The notes beneath the pieces are model-generated. The model did no database searches. It saw only the letters and a program-made list of their open reading frames with translations, and had not been told where the DNA came from. 64,000 nucleotides of DNA from Bog-473 sp963737745 (lineage in GTDB: Bacteria > Actinomycetota > Acidimicrobiia > Acidimicrobiales > RAAP-2), in contig CAVTTR010000007.1 in NCBI GenBank assembly GCA_963737745.1, positions 310,001-374,000 of the forward strand. Reading direction: 5' to 3'. A program made the position numbers and the translations under genes. Below, piece by piece: positions 34,417 to 43,352 of this stretch; position 1 is the first letter of the stretch, and every line of letters starts with the position of its first letter.

Positions 34417-35424
34417 TCAGCCGTGTTGCCAGAACCGTTGGCCCAGGCCGCGCTTGCCGTAAAACGCGACCGCATCGAGCTCCGCCAGTTCGGCGTCCGA
34501 CATCCGCCACCCCAGCGCGCCCGCGTTGTCCTCAGCCTGGTGTCGATTTTTGGCACCGGGAATCGGGATCGAACCCTTGGCGATGAGCCAGGCCAAGGCG
34601 ACCTGGCTCGGTGTGCGATCCCCGTGGGCGGCGCCGATCCGTCGCAGGACCTCGACCACCTTGTCCACCTCGGCCATCGGGTGGGCCGAGAAGGTACGCG
34701 ACTTCGGGGGTGGGTTGGCCGCAGAATATTTGCCGGTCAGCCGACCCTGGCCGATCGGTGAATATGCCAACGGAACGACGCTCAGTTCACGACAGCACTC
34801 GAGCAGGCCCACCTTTTCGGGCATGGCGCGCAGGAGCGAGAACTCGATCTGGTTGGTGGCCAGACGCAGCCCGCGCTGGCGCAGTGCGGCGTCCATCGAT
34901 CTGGTCTCTTTCACCGAGTAGTTCGAGACACCGACGGCCTTGATCAGCCCCTCGGCGTGCGCGGCCGCCAAGGCGTCGGCCAAGGCATTGTGCGAGCGCA
35001 GCGAGATCGGTCCATGAATCTGATAGAGGTCGATCGAGTCGATCCCCAGCCGTTCGCGCGACGCCCTGGCCGAGCGCACGAGGGCGGGCGTGACGGCCAG
35101 CTTCCATGGAACCGGCATGAACTTGGTGGCGATGGCCACCTTCTCTCGCACCGAAGGATCCTCGGCCAGGAGTCGACCGATGATGCGCTCGCTCTCCCCG
35201 CCTCCGTAGACCTCGGCCGTATCGAAGAGGGTGACGCCGGCTTCGATGCATGCCTGCCACGCGTCGCGGATGGTCTCTTCGCCATACGAGGTGTCGTAGC
35301 CGCCCATGCCCCAGGTGCTCTTGTCGCCCCAGGCCCAGGTGCCGACCCCGAGGGGCGGCACCGATACGTCGGACCCCGAGAGCGTGATGCGATCGCCGGC
35401 TTGGGGCACCGCGACGTCATGCAT
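34417..35424 (-). CDS. Aldo/keto reductase
   Basis: A 335-residue TIM-barrel NADPH oxidoreductase. The catalytic tetrad is visible: Asp and Tyr in FDTAEVYGGGESE, Lys in IATKFMPVP and His in YQIHGPIS. The C-terminal IPIPGAKNRHQAEDN binds NADPH. It resembles the YhdN/Tas-like group with broad carbonyl specificity. It is 9 bases after the rhodanese-MoeB gene on the same strand, so probably cotranscribed, without an obvious pathway link. Confidence 0.88.
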   Translation of the reverse strand: MHDVAVPQAGDRITLSGSDVSVPPLGVGTWAWGDKSTWGMGGYDTSYGEETIRDAWQACIEAGVTLFDTAEVYGGGESERIIGRLLAEDPSVREKVAIATKFMPVPWKLAVTPALVRSARASRERLGIDSIDLYQIHGPISLRSHNALADALAAAHAEGLIKAVGVSNYSVKETRSMDAALRQRGLRLATNQIEFSLLRAMPEKVGLLECCRELSVVPLAYSPIGQGRLTGKYSAANPPPKSRTFSAHPMAEVDKVVEVLRRIGAAHGDRTPSQVALAWLIAKGSIPIPGAKNRHQAEDNAGALGWRMSDAELAELDAVAFYGKRGLGQRFWQHG

Positions 35425-35433
35425 GTGGCCGCC

Positions 35434-36597
35434 TCAGTGCGCGTGCGGCATGCAGAGGTCGTCGTACTCCGCGATCACGATCTCGCCCGCATCGGGCCCA
35501 CAGGCCGGGCAGGCGGGGTCACGCCGCACCTTGAAGGTGCGGAACGACTGCTCCAGCGCGTCGTAGGACAGGAGTCGACCGACCAGGGGGTCGCCAAGGT
35601 CGAGCAACATCTTGATCGCTTCGATCGCTTGGATCGACCCGATGATCCCGGGCAGCACGCCCAATACACCGGCCTCGGAGCACGAGGGCGCCAGTTCGGC
35701 CGGCGGTGGCTCGGGGATGAGGCAGCGGTAGCAGGGCCCGTTGTAGGGGTCGAAGACGGTGGCCTGGCCCTCGAAGCGGAAGATCGAGCCGTGCACGACC
35801 GGAATCCGCTTGAGCAGCGCGGCATCGTTGACGAGATACCTCGTGGGGAAGTTGTCCGTCCCGTCCACGATGACGTCGTAGCCGTCGATGACGTCGAGAA
35901 CGTTGTCGGCGCCCAGGCGCACGTCGTAGGTGACGACGTTCACGTCTGGGTTCAGTGCCGTGAGCGTCTTCTTGGCCGAGTCAACCTTGCGGTCACCGAC
36001 CCGATCCATGTTGTGCAGGATCTGGCGCTGCAGGTTCGACTCGTCGACCACGTCCATGTCGATGATCCCGAGAGTGCCGACGCCCGCGGCCGCCAGGTAC
36101 AGCGCGGCGGGCGATCCCAATCCACCCGCGCCGAGCAGCAGCACCTTGGAATCGAGCAGCTTGAGCTGTCCGGTTTCGCCGATCTCGGGCAGCAGTATGT
36201 GGCGCTGATAGCGGTTGCGCTGAACCGGGCTCAACGTGCGGGGAGCGGCCCAAGGGCGGCCGTCGTCCTTCCACTTGTTGAAGCCGCCGACCAGTGATTG
36301 GACGTCGGTGTAGCCCAGGTCGCCCAGCGTCTTGGCGGCAAAGGCGGAGCGGACGCCACCGGCGCAGTAGACGACGACAGGCCCGTTCTTGTCCGGGAGC
36401 TTGCCCTCGACCTGGAATTCGAGGTGGCCGCGGGGGAGGTGCACGGCGCCGGGGAGGGCTCCCTGCTCGTACTCGTCGGGCTCCCTCACATCGAGGAATG
36501 TGGTGCCACCCTCGCTCAATATCGCTTCGGCGTCGGGCGGGTCAACCTCTCGGATGGCCTTCTTTGCTTCGTTCAGAAGATCTCGTGGTGTGGGCAT
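35434..36597 (-). CDS. Rhodanese-MoeB/ThiF-like adenylyltransferase fusion
   Basis: A 387-residue protein. Residues 18-112 form a rhodanese domain with nucleophile Cys78 in VVYCAGGVRSA. Residues 122-387 are an E1-like adenylyltransferase: GAGGLGS (156-162), zinc CYRC (289-292) and CPAC near 370, and the thiol Cys306 in APSCSEAG. It would adenylate the C-terminal Gly of a ubiquitin-like sulfur carrier (MoaD/ThiS/CysO type) and load sulfur from the rhodanese. In MOCS3/MoeZ the rhodanese follows the E1 domain; here the order is reversed. The pathway (molybdopterin, thiamine or cysteine) is open. Confidence 0.88.
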   Translation of the reverse strand: MPTPRDLLNEAKKAIREVDPPDAEAILSEGGTTFLDVREPDEYEQGALPGAVHLPRGHLEFQVEGKLPDKNGPVVVYCAGGVRSAFAAKTLGDLGYTDVQSLVGGFNKWKDDGRPWAAPRTLSPVQRNRYQRHILLPEIGETGQLKLLDSKVLLLGAGGLGSPAALYLAAAGVGTLGIIDMDVVDESNLQRQILHNMDRVGDRKVDSAKKTLTALNPDVNVVTYDVRLGADNVLDVIDGYDVIVDGTDNFPTRYLVNDAALLKRIPVVHGSIFRFEGQATVFDPYNGPCYRCLIPEPPPAELAPSCSEAGVLGVLPGIIGSIQAIEAIKMLLDLGDPLVGRLLSYDALEQSFRTFKVRRDPACPACGPDAGEIVIAEYDDLCMPHAH

Positions 36598-36689
36598 TCT
36601 CTACCTCCAAGTGGTGAAACACTACCAGCGGGGTCAACATTCCCTCATTGGATTCTGGTCCGGCCAGGCCCCTCTGGAAAACTGCCGGC

Positions 36690-37295
36690 ATGGAGCTCCA
36701 CGAGGCCATCCGTCGCCGAGCCATGGTCCGGAGCTACGCCACCGACCCTGTCGATCCCGGGGTGGTCGACGCCATCGTTCAGGCGGCCTTGCGCGCGCCG
36801 AGCGCCGGCAATACGGCTGGAACCTCTTGGGTCGTCCTCTCCGGTCCCCGCCAAACAGCCGCCTACTGGGAGGCCACGACCGACGAGGCGTGGCGGAAGA
36901 GCAGCCCTCGGGCCGCTGGGTTGCGCCGGGCCCCGGTGATCCTGCTGGCCTATGCCTCGGCCGAGGAGTACGTGGCCCGTTACGCCGAACGTGACAAGGC
37001 GGACCCGCGCTTGGGCTCGAGCGACACCGAGTGGCCCGTGCCCTATTGGACCGGTGACGCCGCCTTCGGGGTCATGACGGTGTTATTGACGGCCGTCGAG
37101 GCCGGGCTGGGTGCGTGCATTTTGGGCAATTTTCGGGGCGAGTACGAGCTCGCCCAGGCTTTGTCCGTCCCCCCGTCGTGGCGCCTCTTCTGCGCCGTCA
37201 CGCTCGGCCGCCCCGACGGGCAGGACTACCCGTCCCGCTCGCTTAACCGTGAGCGGCCCGATCCGAGCGAGCGCATCCACCACGGCTCGTGGTAG
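36690..37295 (+). CDS. Nitroreductase family protein
   Basis: A flavin-binding oxidoreductase of about 201 residues. ELHEAIRRRAMVRSY is the family start (FMN phosphate Arg), APSAGNTAGTSWVVL the FMN loop, and AVEAGLGACILGNF the central helix. ATG 36690 is preferred as it gives the standard N-terminus. The family reduces nitro groups, quinones or acts as dehalogenase; specificity cannot be set from sequence. Divergent from the rhodanese-MoeB gene. Confidence 0.86.
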   Translation: MELHEAIRRRAMVRSYATDPVDPGVVDAIVQAALRAPSAGNTAGTSWVVLSGPRQTAAYWEATTDEAWRKSSPRAAGLRRAPVILLAYASAEEYVARYAERDKADPRLGSSDTEWPVPYWTGDAAFGVMTVLLTAVEAGLGACILGNFRGEYELAQALSVPPSWRLFCAVTLGRPDGQDYPSRSLNRERPDPSERIHHGSW

Positions 37296-37365
37296 GCGCT
37301 CGGCGAGAATGCCGCATCGCGGTAGGAGCCTGAGAGCAGCCTGAGGGGCCTCCCCCGACACTTCG

Positions 37366-37468
37366 TTTTCGCGAAAGCATGCGGACCCGTTCGGTTAATG
37401 GACGCGATCAGGTCGGCAGCGTCAGACGCAGAAAAATTAACCTGACCGCACCGCATGCTTTCTCAAAA
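37366..37468. repeat. Inverted repeat with arms of about 32 bases
   Basis: The left arm (37366-37398) and right arm (37437-37468) are imperfect reverse complements around a 38-base centre. The best part is GAAAGCATGCGG on the left against CCGCATGCTTTC on the right, with TTTT at the outer ends and GGTTAA/TTAACC at the inner ends. It lies between the convergent nitroreductase and cobalamin adenosyltransferase genes. It is too long and imperfect for a simple terminator; a small mobile-element remnant or RNA hairpin is possible. Confidence 0.7.
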
Positions 37469-37475
37469 ACTATGT

Positions 37476-37517
37476 GCCCGGTCGGCCCGGTCGGCCCGGT
37501 CGGCACGGCCGGCCCGG
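37476..37517. repeat. Tandem 9-base repeat GCCCGGTCG
   Basis: Three exact copies of GCCCGGTCG run from 37476 to 37502, followed by two degenerate copies (GCACGGCCG and GCCCGGatt). They sit directly between the large inverted repeat and the end of the cobalamin adenosyltransferase gene and are not in a supported coding frame. Confidence 0.7.
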
Positions 37518-37522
37518 ATTGC

Positions 37523-38083
37523 TCACCCCCCGGCGGGCGCCTCGCGGGACAACCGGTGCTCGGGTCCCTCTTGCCAGCGCGCCATCGCCCACAAAAGGTC
37601 CGAGAGGCGGTTGAGGTAGGCGAGCACATGCGACCCCTCCGTGGGCTCTCCTACCGCCAATCGCTCGGCCCGACGCACAATGGTGCGGGCCAGATCGAGC
37701 GCGGCGGCCATGGAGTTCTCGCCCGGGATCACGAAGTCGCTCGGCATGTCAAAGCGCTGCAAGAGGTCGTCGATATCCCGCTCCAGCACAAGGACCATCT
37801 CGTCGGTCACGAGCGTCGAGCCGGCCACCAGCTTGTGGCGATTGGCGGGAGCCGTCGCCACCTCGGCCATCAAGACGTAGAGATCACGTTCCAGCGCGGT
37901 CAGGCGTCGGTTCACGTCGGATCCCGGTGCCGACTGGGCCCGCGCGATTCCGAGGGCGGCCTGCGCTTCGTCGACGACACCGTTGATCTCAATGGCGGCA
38001 GAATCCTTGCGCACGCGACCGCCGTAGTAGAGCCCGGTTGTTCCGTCGTCGCCGGTCTTGGTATAGATCCTCGGGGGCACCAC
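37523..38083 (-). CDS. pduO: Cob(I)yrinic acid a,c-diamide adenosyltransferase, PduO type
   Basis: Transfers the adenosyl group of ATP to Co(I) corrinoid, making adenosylcobalamin. The 186-residue protein has the N-terminal ATP loop IYTKTGDDGTTGL, the middle helix with LERDLYVLMAEVAT, and the C-terminal RRAERLAVGE and YLNRLSDLLWAMAR blocks of PduO/MMAB enzymes. It is divergent from metH by 62 bases. The product serves the methylmalonyl-CoA mutase rather than MetH, which uses methylcobalamin. No cobalamin riboswitch fits in the gap. Confidence 0.93.
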   Translation of the reverse strand: MVPPRIYTKTGDDGTTGLYYGGRVRKDSAAIEINGVVDEAQAALGIARAQSAPGSDVNRRLTALERDLYVLMAEVATAPANRHKLVAGSTLVTDEMVLVLERDIDDLLQRFDMPSDFVIPGENSMAAALDLARTIVRRAERLAVGEPTEGSHVLAYLNRLSDLLWAMARWQEGPEHRLSREAPAGG

Positions 38084-38145
38084 GACGGGATGCTATCGGG
38101 GCCGGTACAAAGCGCCTAGACCTCGCCGGTATCCTTGTGGGCACC

Positions 38146-41100
38146 ATGTCGCGCTCCCCGGAACTGCTCGGTCGTCTGGACCCCGCTGCCTCCACCTACC
38201 TGCAGGCGCTCAGGGAGAGGGTCCTCATCTTCGACGGCGCCATGGGGACCAACCTGCAACTGCTCGGCCTGACCGCCGACGATTTCGGCGGCGCCGACCT
38301 CGAAGGCTGCAACGAGATCCTGATCAGCACCCGCCCCGATCTCATCGCCCAGGTCCACCGCTCGTTTTACGAGGTGGGGTGCGACATCGTCGAGACGGGC
38401 ACATTCGGCTCGTCCTCGGTGGTGCTGGCCGAGTACGGCCTGGCCGACCAGGCCCGCGAGATCAGCCGCGCCGGAGCGGAGATCGCCACATCCGTGGCAG
38501 CTGAGTTCGCAACCCCGGAACGTCCGCGCTGGGTGGCAGGCAGCATGGGCCCCGGGACCAAGTTCCCCACCCTGGGGCAGATCCCCTATGCCGATCTGCG
38601 TGATGCCTACGAGGAACAGGCACTGGGGCTCCTCGAGGGAGGAGTCGATTTTCTCCTGATCGAAACGGTCTTCGACTTGCTCTCGGCCAAGTCGGCCATC
38701 AACGGCGCCCGCCGAGCCATGGTGGCCCTCGACCGGATCGTGCCGCTTCAGGTACAGGTGACGATCGAGCTCACCGGCCGCATGTTGCCCGGCACCGAAA
38801 TCGCGGCCGCTCTCACGGTGCTCAGCGCCATGCAGGTCGACGTGGTGGGCCTGAACTGCGCCACCGGACCGGTCGAGATGAGCGAAGCCCTGCGGCACCT
38901 CGCGTCGGCCAGTCTCGTGCCCATTGCCTGTGTTCCCAATGCTGGACTCCCTTCGGTCGTGGACGGCCACATGCATTACGACCTGACGCCCGAGCAGCTG
39001 GCGGACCATCTCCACCGCTTCGTCACCGAATTCGGCGTCTCGGCCGTCGGTGGTTGTTGCGGCACCACGCCGGCCCATCTGGCCGCGGTGGTTGCACGCT
39101 GCGCCAACGCCACACCCGTCGTGCGCCACCCCGTTGAAGAGCCCTCGGCCGCCTCCATCTACACCGCCGTCCCCTTCCGGCAGGACACGTCGTTTCTCGT
39201 CGTGGGCGAGCGCACCAACGCCAACGGCTCCAAGCGCTTTCGCGAGGCCATGCTCGAAGCGGACTGGGACTCCTGCGTGGGTATGGCCCGCGACCAGATC
39301 AAGGAAGGCGCGCACGTGATCGACGTGTGCGTCGACTACACCGGCGCTGACGGCGTGGCGGACATGACCGAAATCGCCAGCCGGTTCGCCACCCAAGCGA
39401 GCGTGCCGCTCATGGTCGACTCGACCGAGGGGCCCGTGGCGCGGGCCGCCCTCGAATGGATCGGCGGACGCCCGATTCTCAACTCGGTCAACCTCGAGGA
39501 GGGTGATGAGCCGGGCACCCGGCTCGACACCTTCCTGCGCCTGGCTCGCGAGTTCGGCGCCGCCGTGGTCTGCACGTGCATCGACGAGGAGGGTCAGGCG
39601 CGCACGGCCGAATGGAAATTGCGCGCCGCACGCAACATCCGCGACATCGCCGTCGAGCGCTACGGCCTCGCGCCCGAAGACCTTCTCTTCGACCCGCTGG
39701 CCCTGCCGCTCTCGACCGGCATGGAGGAGAGCCGGAACGACGGGATCGAAACCATTGAGGGCATACGGTCCATCAAGGCCGAACTCCCTGGCGTCTCTAC
39801 CATTCTCGGACTGTCCAACGTCTCCTTCGGTCTGAACCCCGCTGCACGCCAGGTGCTCAACTCGGTCTTTTTGCACGAGTGCGTCGAGGCCGGGCTCGAC
39901 TCTGCCATCGTGCATGCCTCCAAAATTCTCCCGCTCTCTCGCATTGAAGAGCGGGCCAAGGAGATCAGCCTCGACCTGGTCTACAACCGGCGTACTGAGG
40001 ACTACGACCCGCTGCAAGAGCTTCTGGCCCTCTTCGACGGAGTCAAGGTCAATGCGGGGAATGAGGACGCCCACCTCGATTGGCCCGTGGACCAACGCTT
40101 GTCACAGCGCATCATCGATGGCAACCGCAACGGACTCGAGGATGACCTCTCGGAGGCGCTGGAGTCCGGGCTGGCGGCGTTGGCCATCGTCAACGATGTT
40201 CTTCTCGAAGGCATGAAGGTCGTGGGGGAACGCTTCGCCTCCGGAGAGATGCAGTTGCCCTTCGTCTTGCAGTCGGCCGAGACAATGAAGTCCGCCGTGG
40301 CGTTTCTCGAGCCTCACATGGAGAAGTCCGACCAGGGCGGCAAAGGAACCGTCGTGCTCGCCACCGTCAAGGGGGATGTGCACGACATCGGCAAGAACCT
40401 CGTCGACATCATTCTGACCAACAACGGCTACGAGGTGATCAACCTCGGCATAAAGATCGGCATCAACGAGATGATCACCGCCGCCGAGGAACACAAGGCC
40501 GACGCCATCGGCATGAGCGGCCTGTTGGTGAAGTCGACCCTGATCATGCGCGAGAACCTGGTCGAGCTGAACCAGCGCGACCTGGCGGACTTTCCCATCC
40601 TGCTGGGCGGGGCCGCCCTGACGCGCACCTACGTCGAGCGCGATCTTCGAGAGATCTACGACGGCCGGCTCTTTTACGGCCGTGACGCCTTCGAAGGTCT
40701 CCGGACAATGGACCGCTTGGTGGAACTCAAGAAGTCCGGCGAGCACGACCCGCTCTTCGGCCGGGAGATCTCCAAAAAGAACGTGCCCAAGCGCAGCCGC
40801 CTGGAGCCACAGGACACCGGACCGGTGGAAGGCCAACCGGCCCGCTCCTCCGTGGCTGCCGACAACAAGCTGTTTGTCCCGCCCTTCCTCGGCCCCCGGG
40901 TGGCCAAGGGCATCCCCATCGACGACATCGCCGAGTACCTGAACCTGACCGCACTCTTCCGCAACCAGTGGGGTTTCCGCCCCGAGAACGGCGAGGACGA
41001 CACCGAGTTCAAGGACCGAGTGCGGTCCGTGTTGCGCGAGGAGATGGCCAAGGCCAAGGAGGGCGACCTCCTCATCCCCCAGGTCGCGTACGGCCACTTC

Positions 41101-41655
41101 GCCGCCAACGCAGAGGGGAACGACCTCATCATTTGGAAGGACGAGGCGCGCAACGCTGAGTGGATGCGCTTCACCTTCCCCCGCCAGCGCAAGGAGCCCT
41201 GGCTCTGCATCGCCGACTTCTTCCGCTCGACGGACTCGGGCGACGAAGACTTCGCCAGCTTCATGCTGTGCACCATCGGTCATCGGGCCTCAGAGGAGGC
41301 GGCGCGACTCAAGGAAGAGAACCGCTACACCGACTACCTGTTCCTCCACGGGCTCGGCGTAGAGATGGCCGAAGCCACGGCCGAGTACTGGCATCACCGG
41401 GTCCGTGAGGAACTCGGATTCGCCGACCAGGACGGCCCCTCACTGGCCGGCCTGTTCCGCCAGACCTACCGGGGCGGACGCTACTCGTGGGGCTATCCGG
41501 CCTGCCCCGATCTCACCGACAATGCCAAGGTCGTCGAGCTCCTCGGGGGTGACCGCATCGGGGTGACGGTGAGCGAGGGATTCCAGATGGAGCCCGAGCA
41601 GACCACCGACGCCATCATCTGCCACCACCCTGAGGCCAAGTACTTCGTGGCCTGA
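38146..41655 (+). CDS. metH: Methionine synthase, cobalamin-dependent
   Basis: A full-length 1169-residue MetH that methylates homocysteine using 5-methyltetrahydrofolate. The order is: homocysteine domain (1-330) with zinc Cys in GLNC (about 240) and GGCCGTTP (about 302); pterin domain (340-600); cap and B12 domain (620-870) with DVHDIG (about 743), whose His coordinates cobalt; AdoMet reactivation domain (880-1169) with the RYSWGYPACPD block near 1112. ATG 38146 is chosen because it begins the conserved N-terminus; an upstream in-frame extension overlaps the divergent pduO gene. Homocysteine can come from AhcY. Confidence 0.96.
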   Translation: MSRSPELLGRLDPAASTYLQALRERVLIFDGAMGTNLQLLGLTADDFGGADLEGCNEILISTRPDLIAQVHRSFYEVGCDIVETGTFGSSSVVLAEYGLADQAREISRAGAEIATSVAAEFATPERPRWVAGSMGPGTKFPTLGQIPYADLRDAYEEQALGLLEGGVDFLLIETVFDLLSAKSAINGARRAMVALDRIVPLQVQVTIELTGRMLPGTEIAAALTVLSAMQVDVVGLNCATGPVEMSEALRHLASASLVPIACVPNAGLPSVVDGHMHYDLTPEQLADHLHRFVTEFGVSAVGGCCGTTPAHLAAVVARCANATPVVRHPVEEPSAASIYTAVPFRQDTSFLVVGERTNANGSKRFREAMLEADWDSCVGMARDQIKEGAHVIDVCVDYTGADGVADMTEIASRFATQASVPLMVDSTEGPVARAALEWIGGRPILNSVNLEEGDEPGTRLDTFLRLAREFGAAVVCTCIDEEGQARTAEWKLRAARNIRDIAVERYGLAPEDLLFDPLALPLSTGMEESRNDGIETIEGIRSIKAELPGVSTILGLSNVSFGLNPAARQVLNSVFLHECVEAGLDSAIVHASKILPLSRIEERAKEISLDLVYNRRTEDYDPLQELLALFDGVKVNAGNEDAHLDWPVDQRLSQRIIDGNRNGLEDDLSEALESGLAALAIVNDVLLEGMKVVGERFASGEMQLPFVLQSAETMKSAVAFLEPHMEKSDQGGKGTVVLATVKGDVHDIGKNLVDIILTNNGYEVINLGIKIGINEMITAAEEHKADAIGMSGLLVKSTLIMRENLVELNQRDLADFPILLGGAALTRTYVERDLREIYDGRLFYGRDAFEGLRTMDRLVELKKSGEHDPLFGREISKKNVPKRSRLEPQDTGPVEGQPARSSVAADNKLFVPPFLGPRVAKGIPIDDIAEYLNLTALFRNQWGFRPENGEDDTEFKDRVRSVLREEMAKAKEGDLLIPQVAYGHFAANAEGNDLIIWKDEARNAEWMRFTFPRQRKEPWLCIADFFRSTDSGDEDFASFMLCTIGHRASEEAARLKEENRYTDYLFLHGLGVEMAEATAEYWHHRVREELGFADQDGPSLAGLFRQTYRGGRYSWGYPACPDLTDNAKVVELLGGDRIGVTVSEGFQMEPEQTTDAIICHHPEAKYFVA

Positions 41656-41677
41656 GCCTGGTCGGTATCGCCCCCGG

Positions 41678-43342
41678 CTATCGGGCCCTGACCGTCACCG
41701 GGACCCGGAACGGTGCGGCCACTGCGGCCTGGTGCGCGTCCCGGGCGTGATAACTCGACCGTGTGAGCGGGGAGGCCTCCACGTGTGGCACCCCGAGCTC
41801 GTCACCGATCCGCTTGAGGCGATCGAACTCCTCGGGCTCCCAATAGCGAGAAACCGGCAGATGCTGAGTGCTCGGGCGCAGGTACTGCCCGATGGTGATG
41901 ATCGACACCCCGACGGCCCGTAGGTCGGCCATGGTGGCCACGACCTCGTCCTCGCTCTCACCGAGCCCGACCATGAGACCCGACTTGGTCACCAAGCCCG
42001 CAGCGCCGGCCCGGGCCAGCAGGGCCAGGCTGCGGGCGTAGCCGGCCGAGGGTCGCACGGCTCGCTGCAGCCGGGCCACCGTCTCGATGTTGTGATTGAG
42101 CACGTCGGGGCGGGCCGCGAAAATTGTGGCCAGTGAGTCTGCATCACCACGACAGTCAGAGATGAGCACTTCGACCGTGGTGCCCGGGGTGCGGGCGCGA
42201 ATGGCGGTGATGGTCTGTGCCATGGCGCCCGCCCCGCCGTCGTCCAGGTCGTCGCGGGCGACGCAGGTGACCACGGCGTGGGCCAAGCCCATGCGTGCCA
42301 CGGCCTTCGCCACGCGCTCGGGCTCGTCGGGAGAGAGCGCCAGAGGATGCCGGGTGTCCACCTGGCAGAACCCACAGGCGCGGGTGCAGCGCTCCCCGTT
42401 GATCATGAAGGTGGCCGTACCCTGCGACCAGCATTCGTAGATGTTCGGACAACCGGCCTCTTCGCACACCGTGGCCAGACCGAGGTCGTGCACCGTCTTG
42501 CCGAGGGCAAGGTATTCGTGGCCCATGCGCACCGGGACACGCAGCCACTCCGGCTTGCGCTGTGAAATCTCCAATCCCGCCTCGGGCGCGACGCCGGCCT
42601 GACGCAAACGCCGCAGCAGTGGTCGTTCGACCTCAACCGGTCTGCCGCCCGATGGGACGGCATTGCCGGCGGCGCCCGTCACGACATTCTGGCGGTCCAC
42701 CGCGCCCGGGCCGAACACCTCGGCGGCGCGGGCTATGAAAGCCTCGACCACGGTCGCCATTGGCACATCGATGCCTTCTGCCCGCAGCGACGTCACGCCA
42801 CGGTCGGCAATCCCACAGGGGACGATGTGATCGAACATGGCCAGGTCGCATTCGACGTTGAGGGCGACGCCGTGCAGCGTTCGTCGTTGACCCGAGGCGT
42901 TTCGCACGGTGCGCACGCCGATGGCAGCGATCTTTCGCGGACGTGGGCCGTCGGCGTCGACCCATACGCCCGGGTACTTGCCCACCAAGGTCGTGCCCGG
43001 CAGACCGACGTCGGTCAACGTCGCGATGAGGATCTGCTCGAGGCGGTGCACGTGGGCGGTCCCCGACGACAGCGCATCGGGCACGGAGATGATCGGGTAA
43101 GCCACGAGCTGTCCGGGACCGTGGTACGTCACATCCCCGCCGCGGTCGGTCTTCTCCAAAGTGGCCCCTACCAACTGGGCATCGACGAGCACGTGCGAGG
43201 GGTCGGCGTGCGCGCCCAACGTGAAGACATGCGGATGTTGGAGGACCAACAGGTAATCGTCATCGGTGCCGTGCGCCAGCGCGTGCTGCAGCGCGAACGC
43301 CTCATGGTAGGGAACACTTCCCAGCGTCCGGACGTGGAGCAC
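41678..43342 (-). CDS. LipB-LipA fusion: octanoyltransferase plus lipoyl synthase
   Basis: A single 554-residue frame holds both enzymes of lipoate assembly. Residues 1-212 are LipB, with RGGDVTYHGPGQL (67-79), Lys137 in RKIAAIG and the acyl-carrying Cys176 in VPCGI. A linker follows (215-262). Residues 263-554 are LipA, a radical SAM enzyme with Cys293/298/304 (auxiliary cluster), Cys319/323/326 in CTRACGFC (SAM cluster) and RSSY at 528-531. GTG 43342 is chosen: it is the first start before LHVRTLG and lies 10 bases after the E2 stop. It would octanoylate and then lipoylate the E2 encoded just upstream. Confidence 0.93.
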   Translation of the reverse strand: MLHVRTLGSVPYHEAFALQHALAHGTDDDYLLVLQHPHVFTLGAHADPSHVLVDAQLVGATLEKTDRGGDVTYHGPGQLVAYPIISVPDALSSGTAHVHRLEQILIATLTDVGLPGTTLVGKYPGVWVDADGPRPRKIAAIGVRTVRNASGQRRTLHGVALNVECDLAMFDHIVPCGIADRGVTSLRAEGIDVPMATVVEAFIARAAEVFGPGAVDRQNVVTGAAGNAVPSGGRPVEVERPLLRRLRQAGVAPEAGLEISQRKPEWLRVPVRMGHEYLALGKTVHDLGLATVCEEAGCPNIYECWSQGTATFMINGERCTRACGFCQVDTRHPLALSPDEPERVAKAVARMGLAHAVVTCVARDDLDDGGAGAMAQTITAIRARTPGTTVEVLISDCRGDADSLATIFAARPDVLNHNIETVARLQRAVRPSAGYARSLALLARAGAAGLVTKSGLMVGLGESEDEVVATMADLRAVGVSIITIGQYLRPSTQHLPVSRYWEPEEFDRLKRIGDELGVPHVEASPLTRSSYHARDAHQAAVAAPFRVPVTVRAR

Positions 43343-43352
43343 GGCAAGGGGC

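Noticed and set aside
34555..34590. tRNA-like T-loop sequence (GGGATCGAACCC)
   Set aside because: It lies inside the aldo/keto reductase gene in frame, and no acceptor or anticodon arm surrounds it.
38084..38145. Cobalamin riboswitch between pduO and metH
   Set aside because: The gap is 62 bases, far too short for the roughly 200-base element.
38116..40095. Open frame of 659 codons on minus, opposite metH
   Set aside because: It is the antisense shadow of metH, which has every domain motif. The shadow's composition is biased to Gly, Val, His and Asp as expected from high-GC antisense frames.
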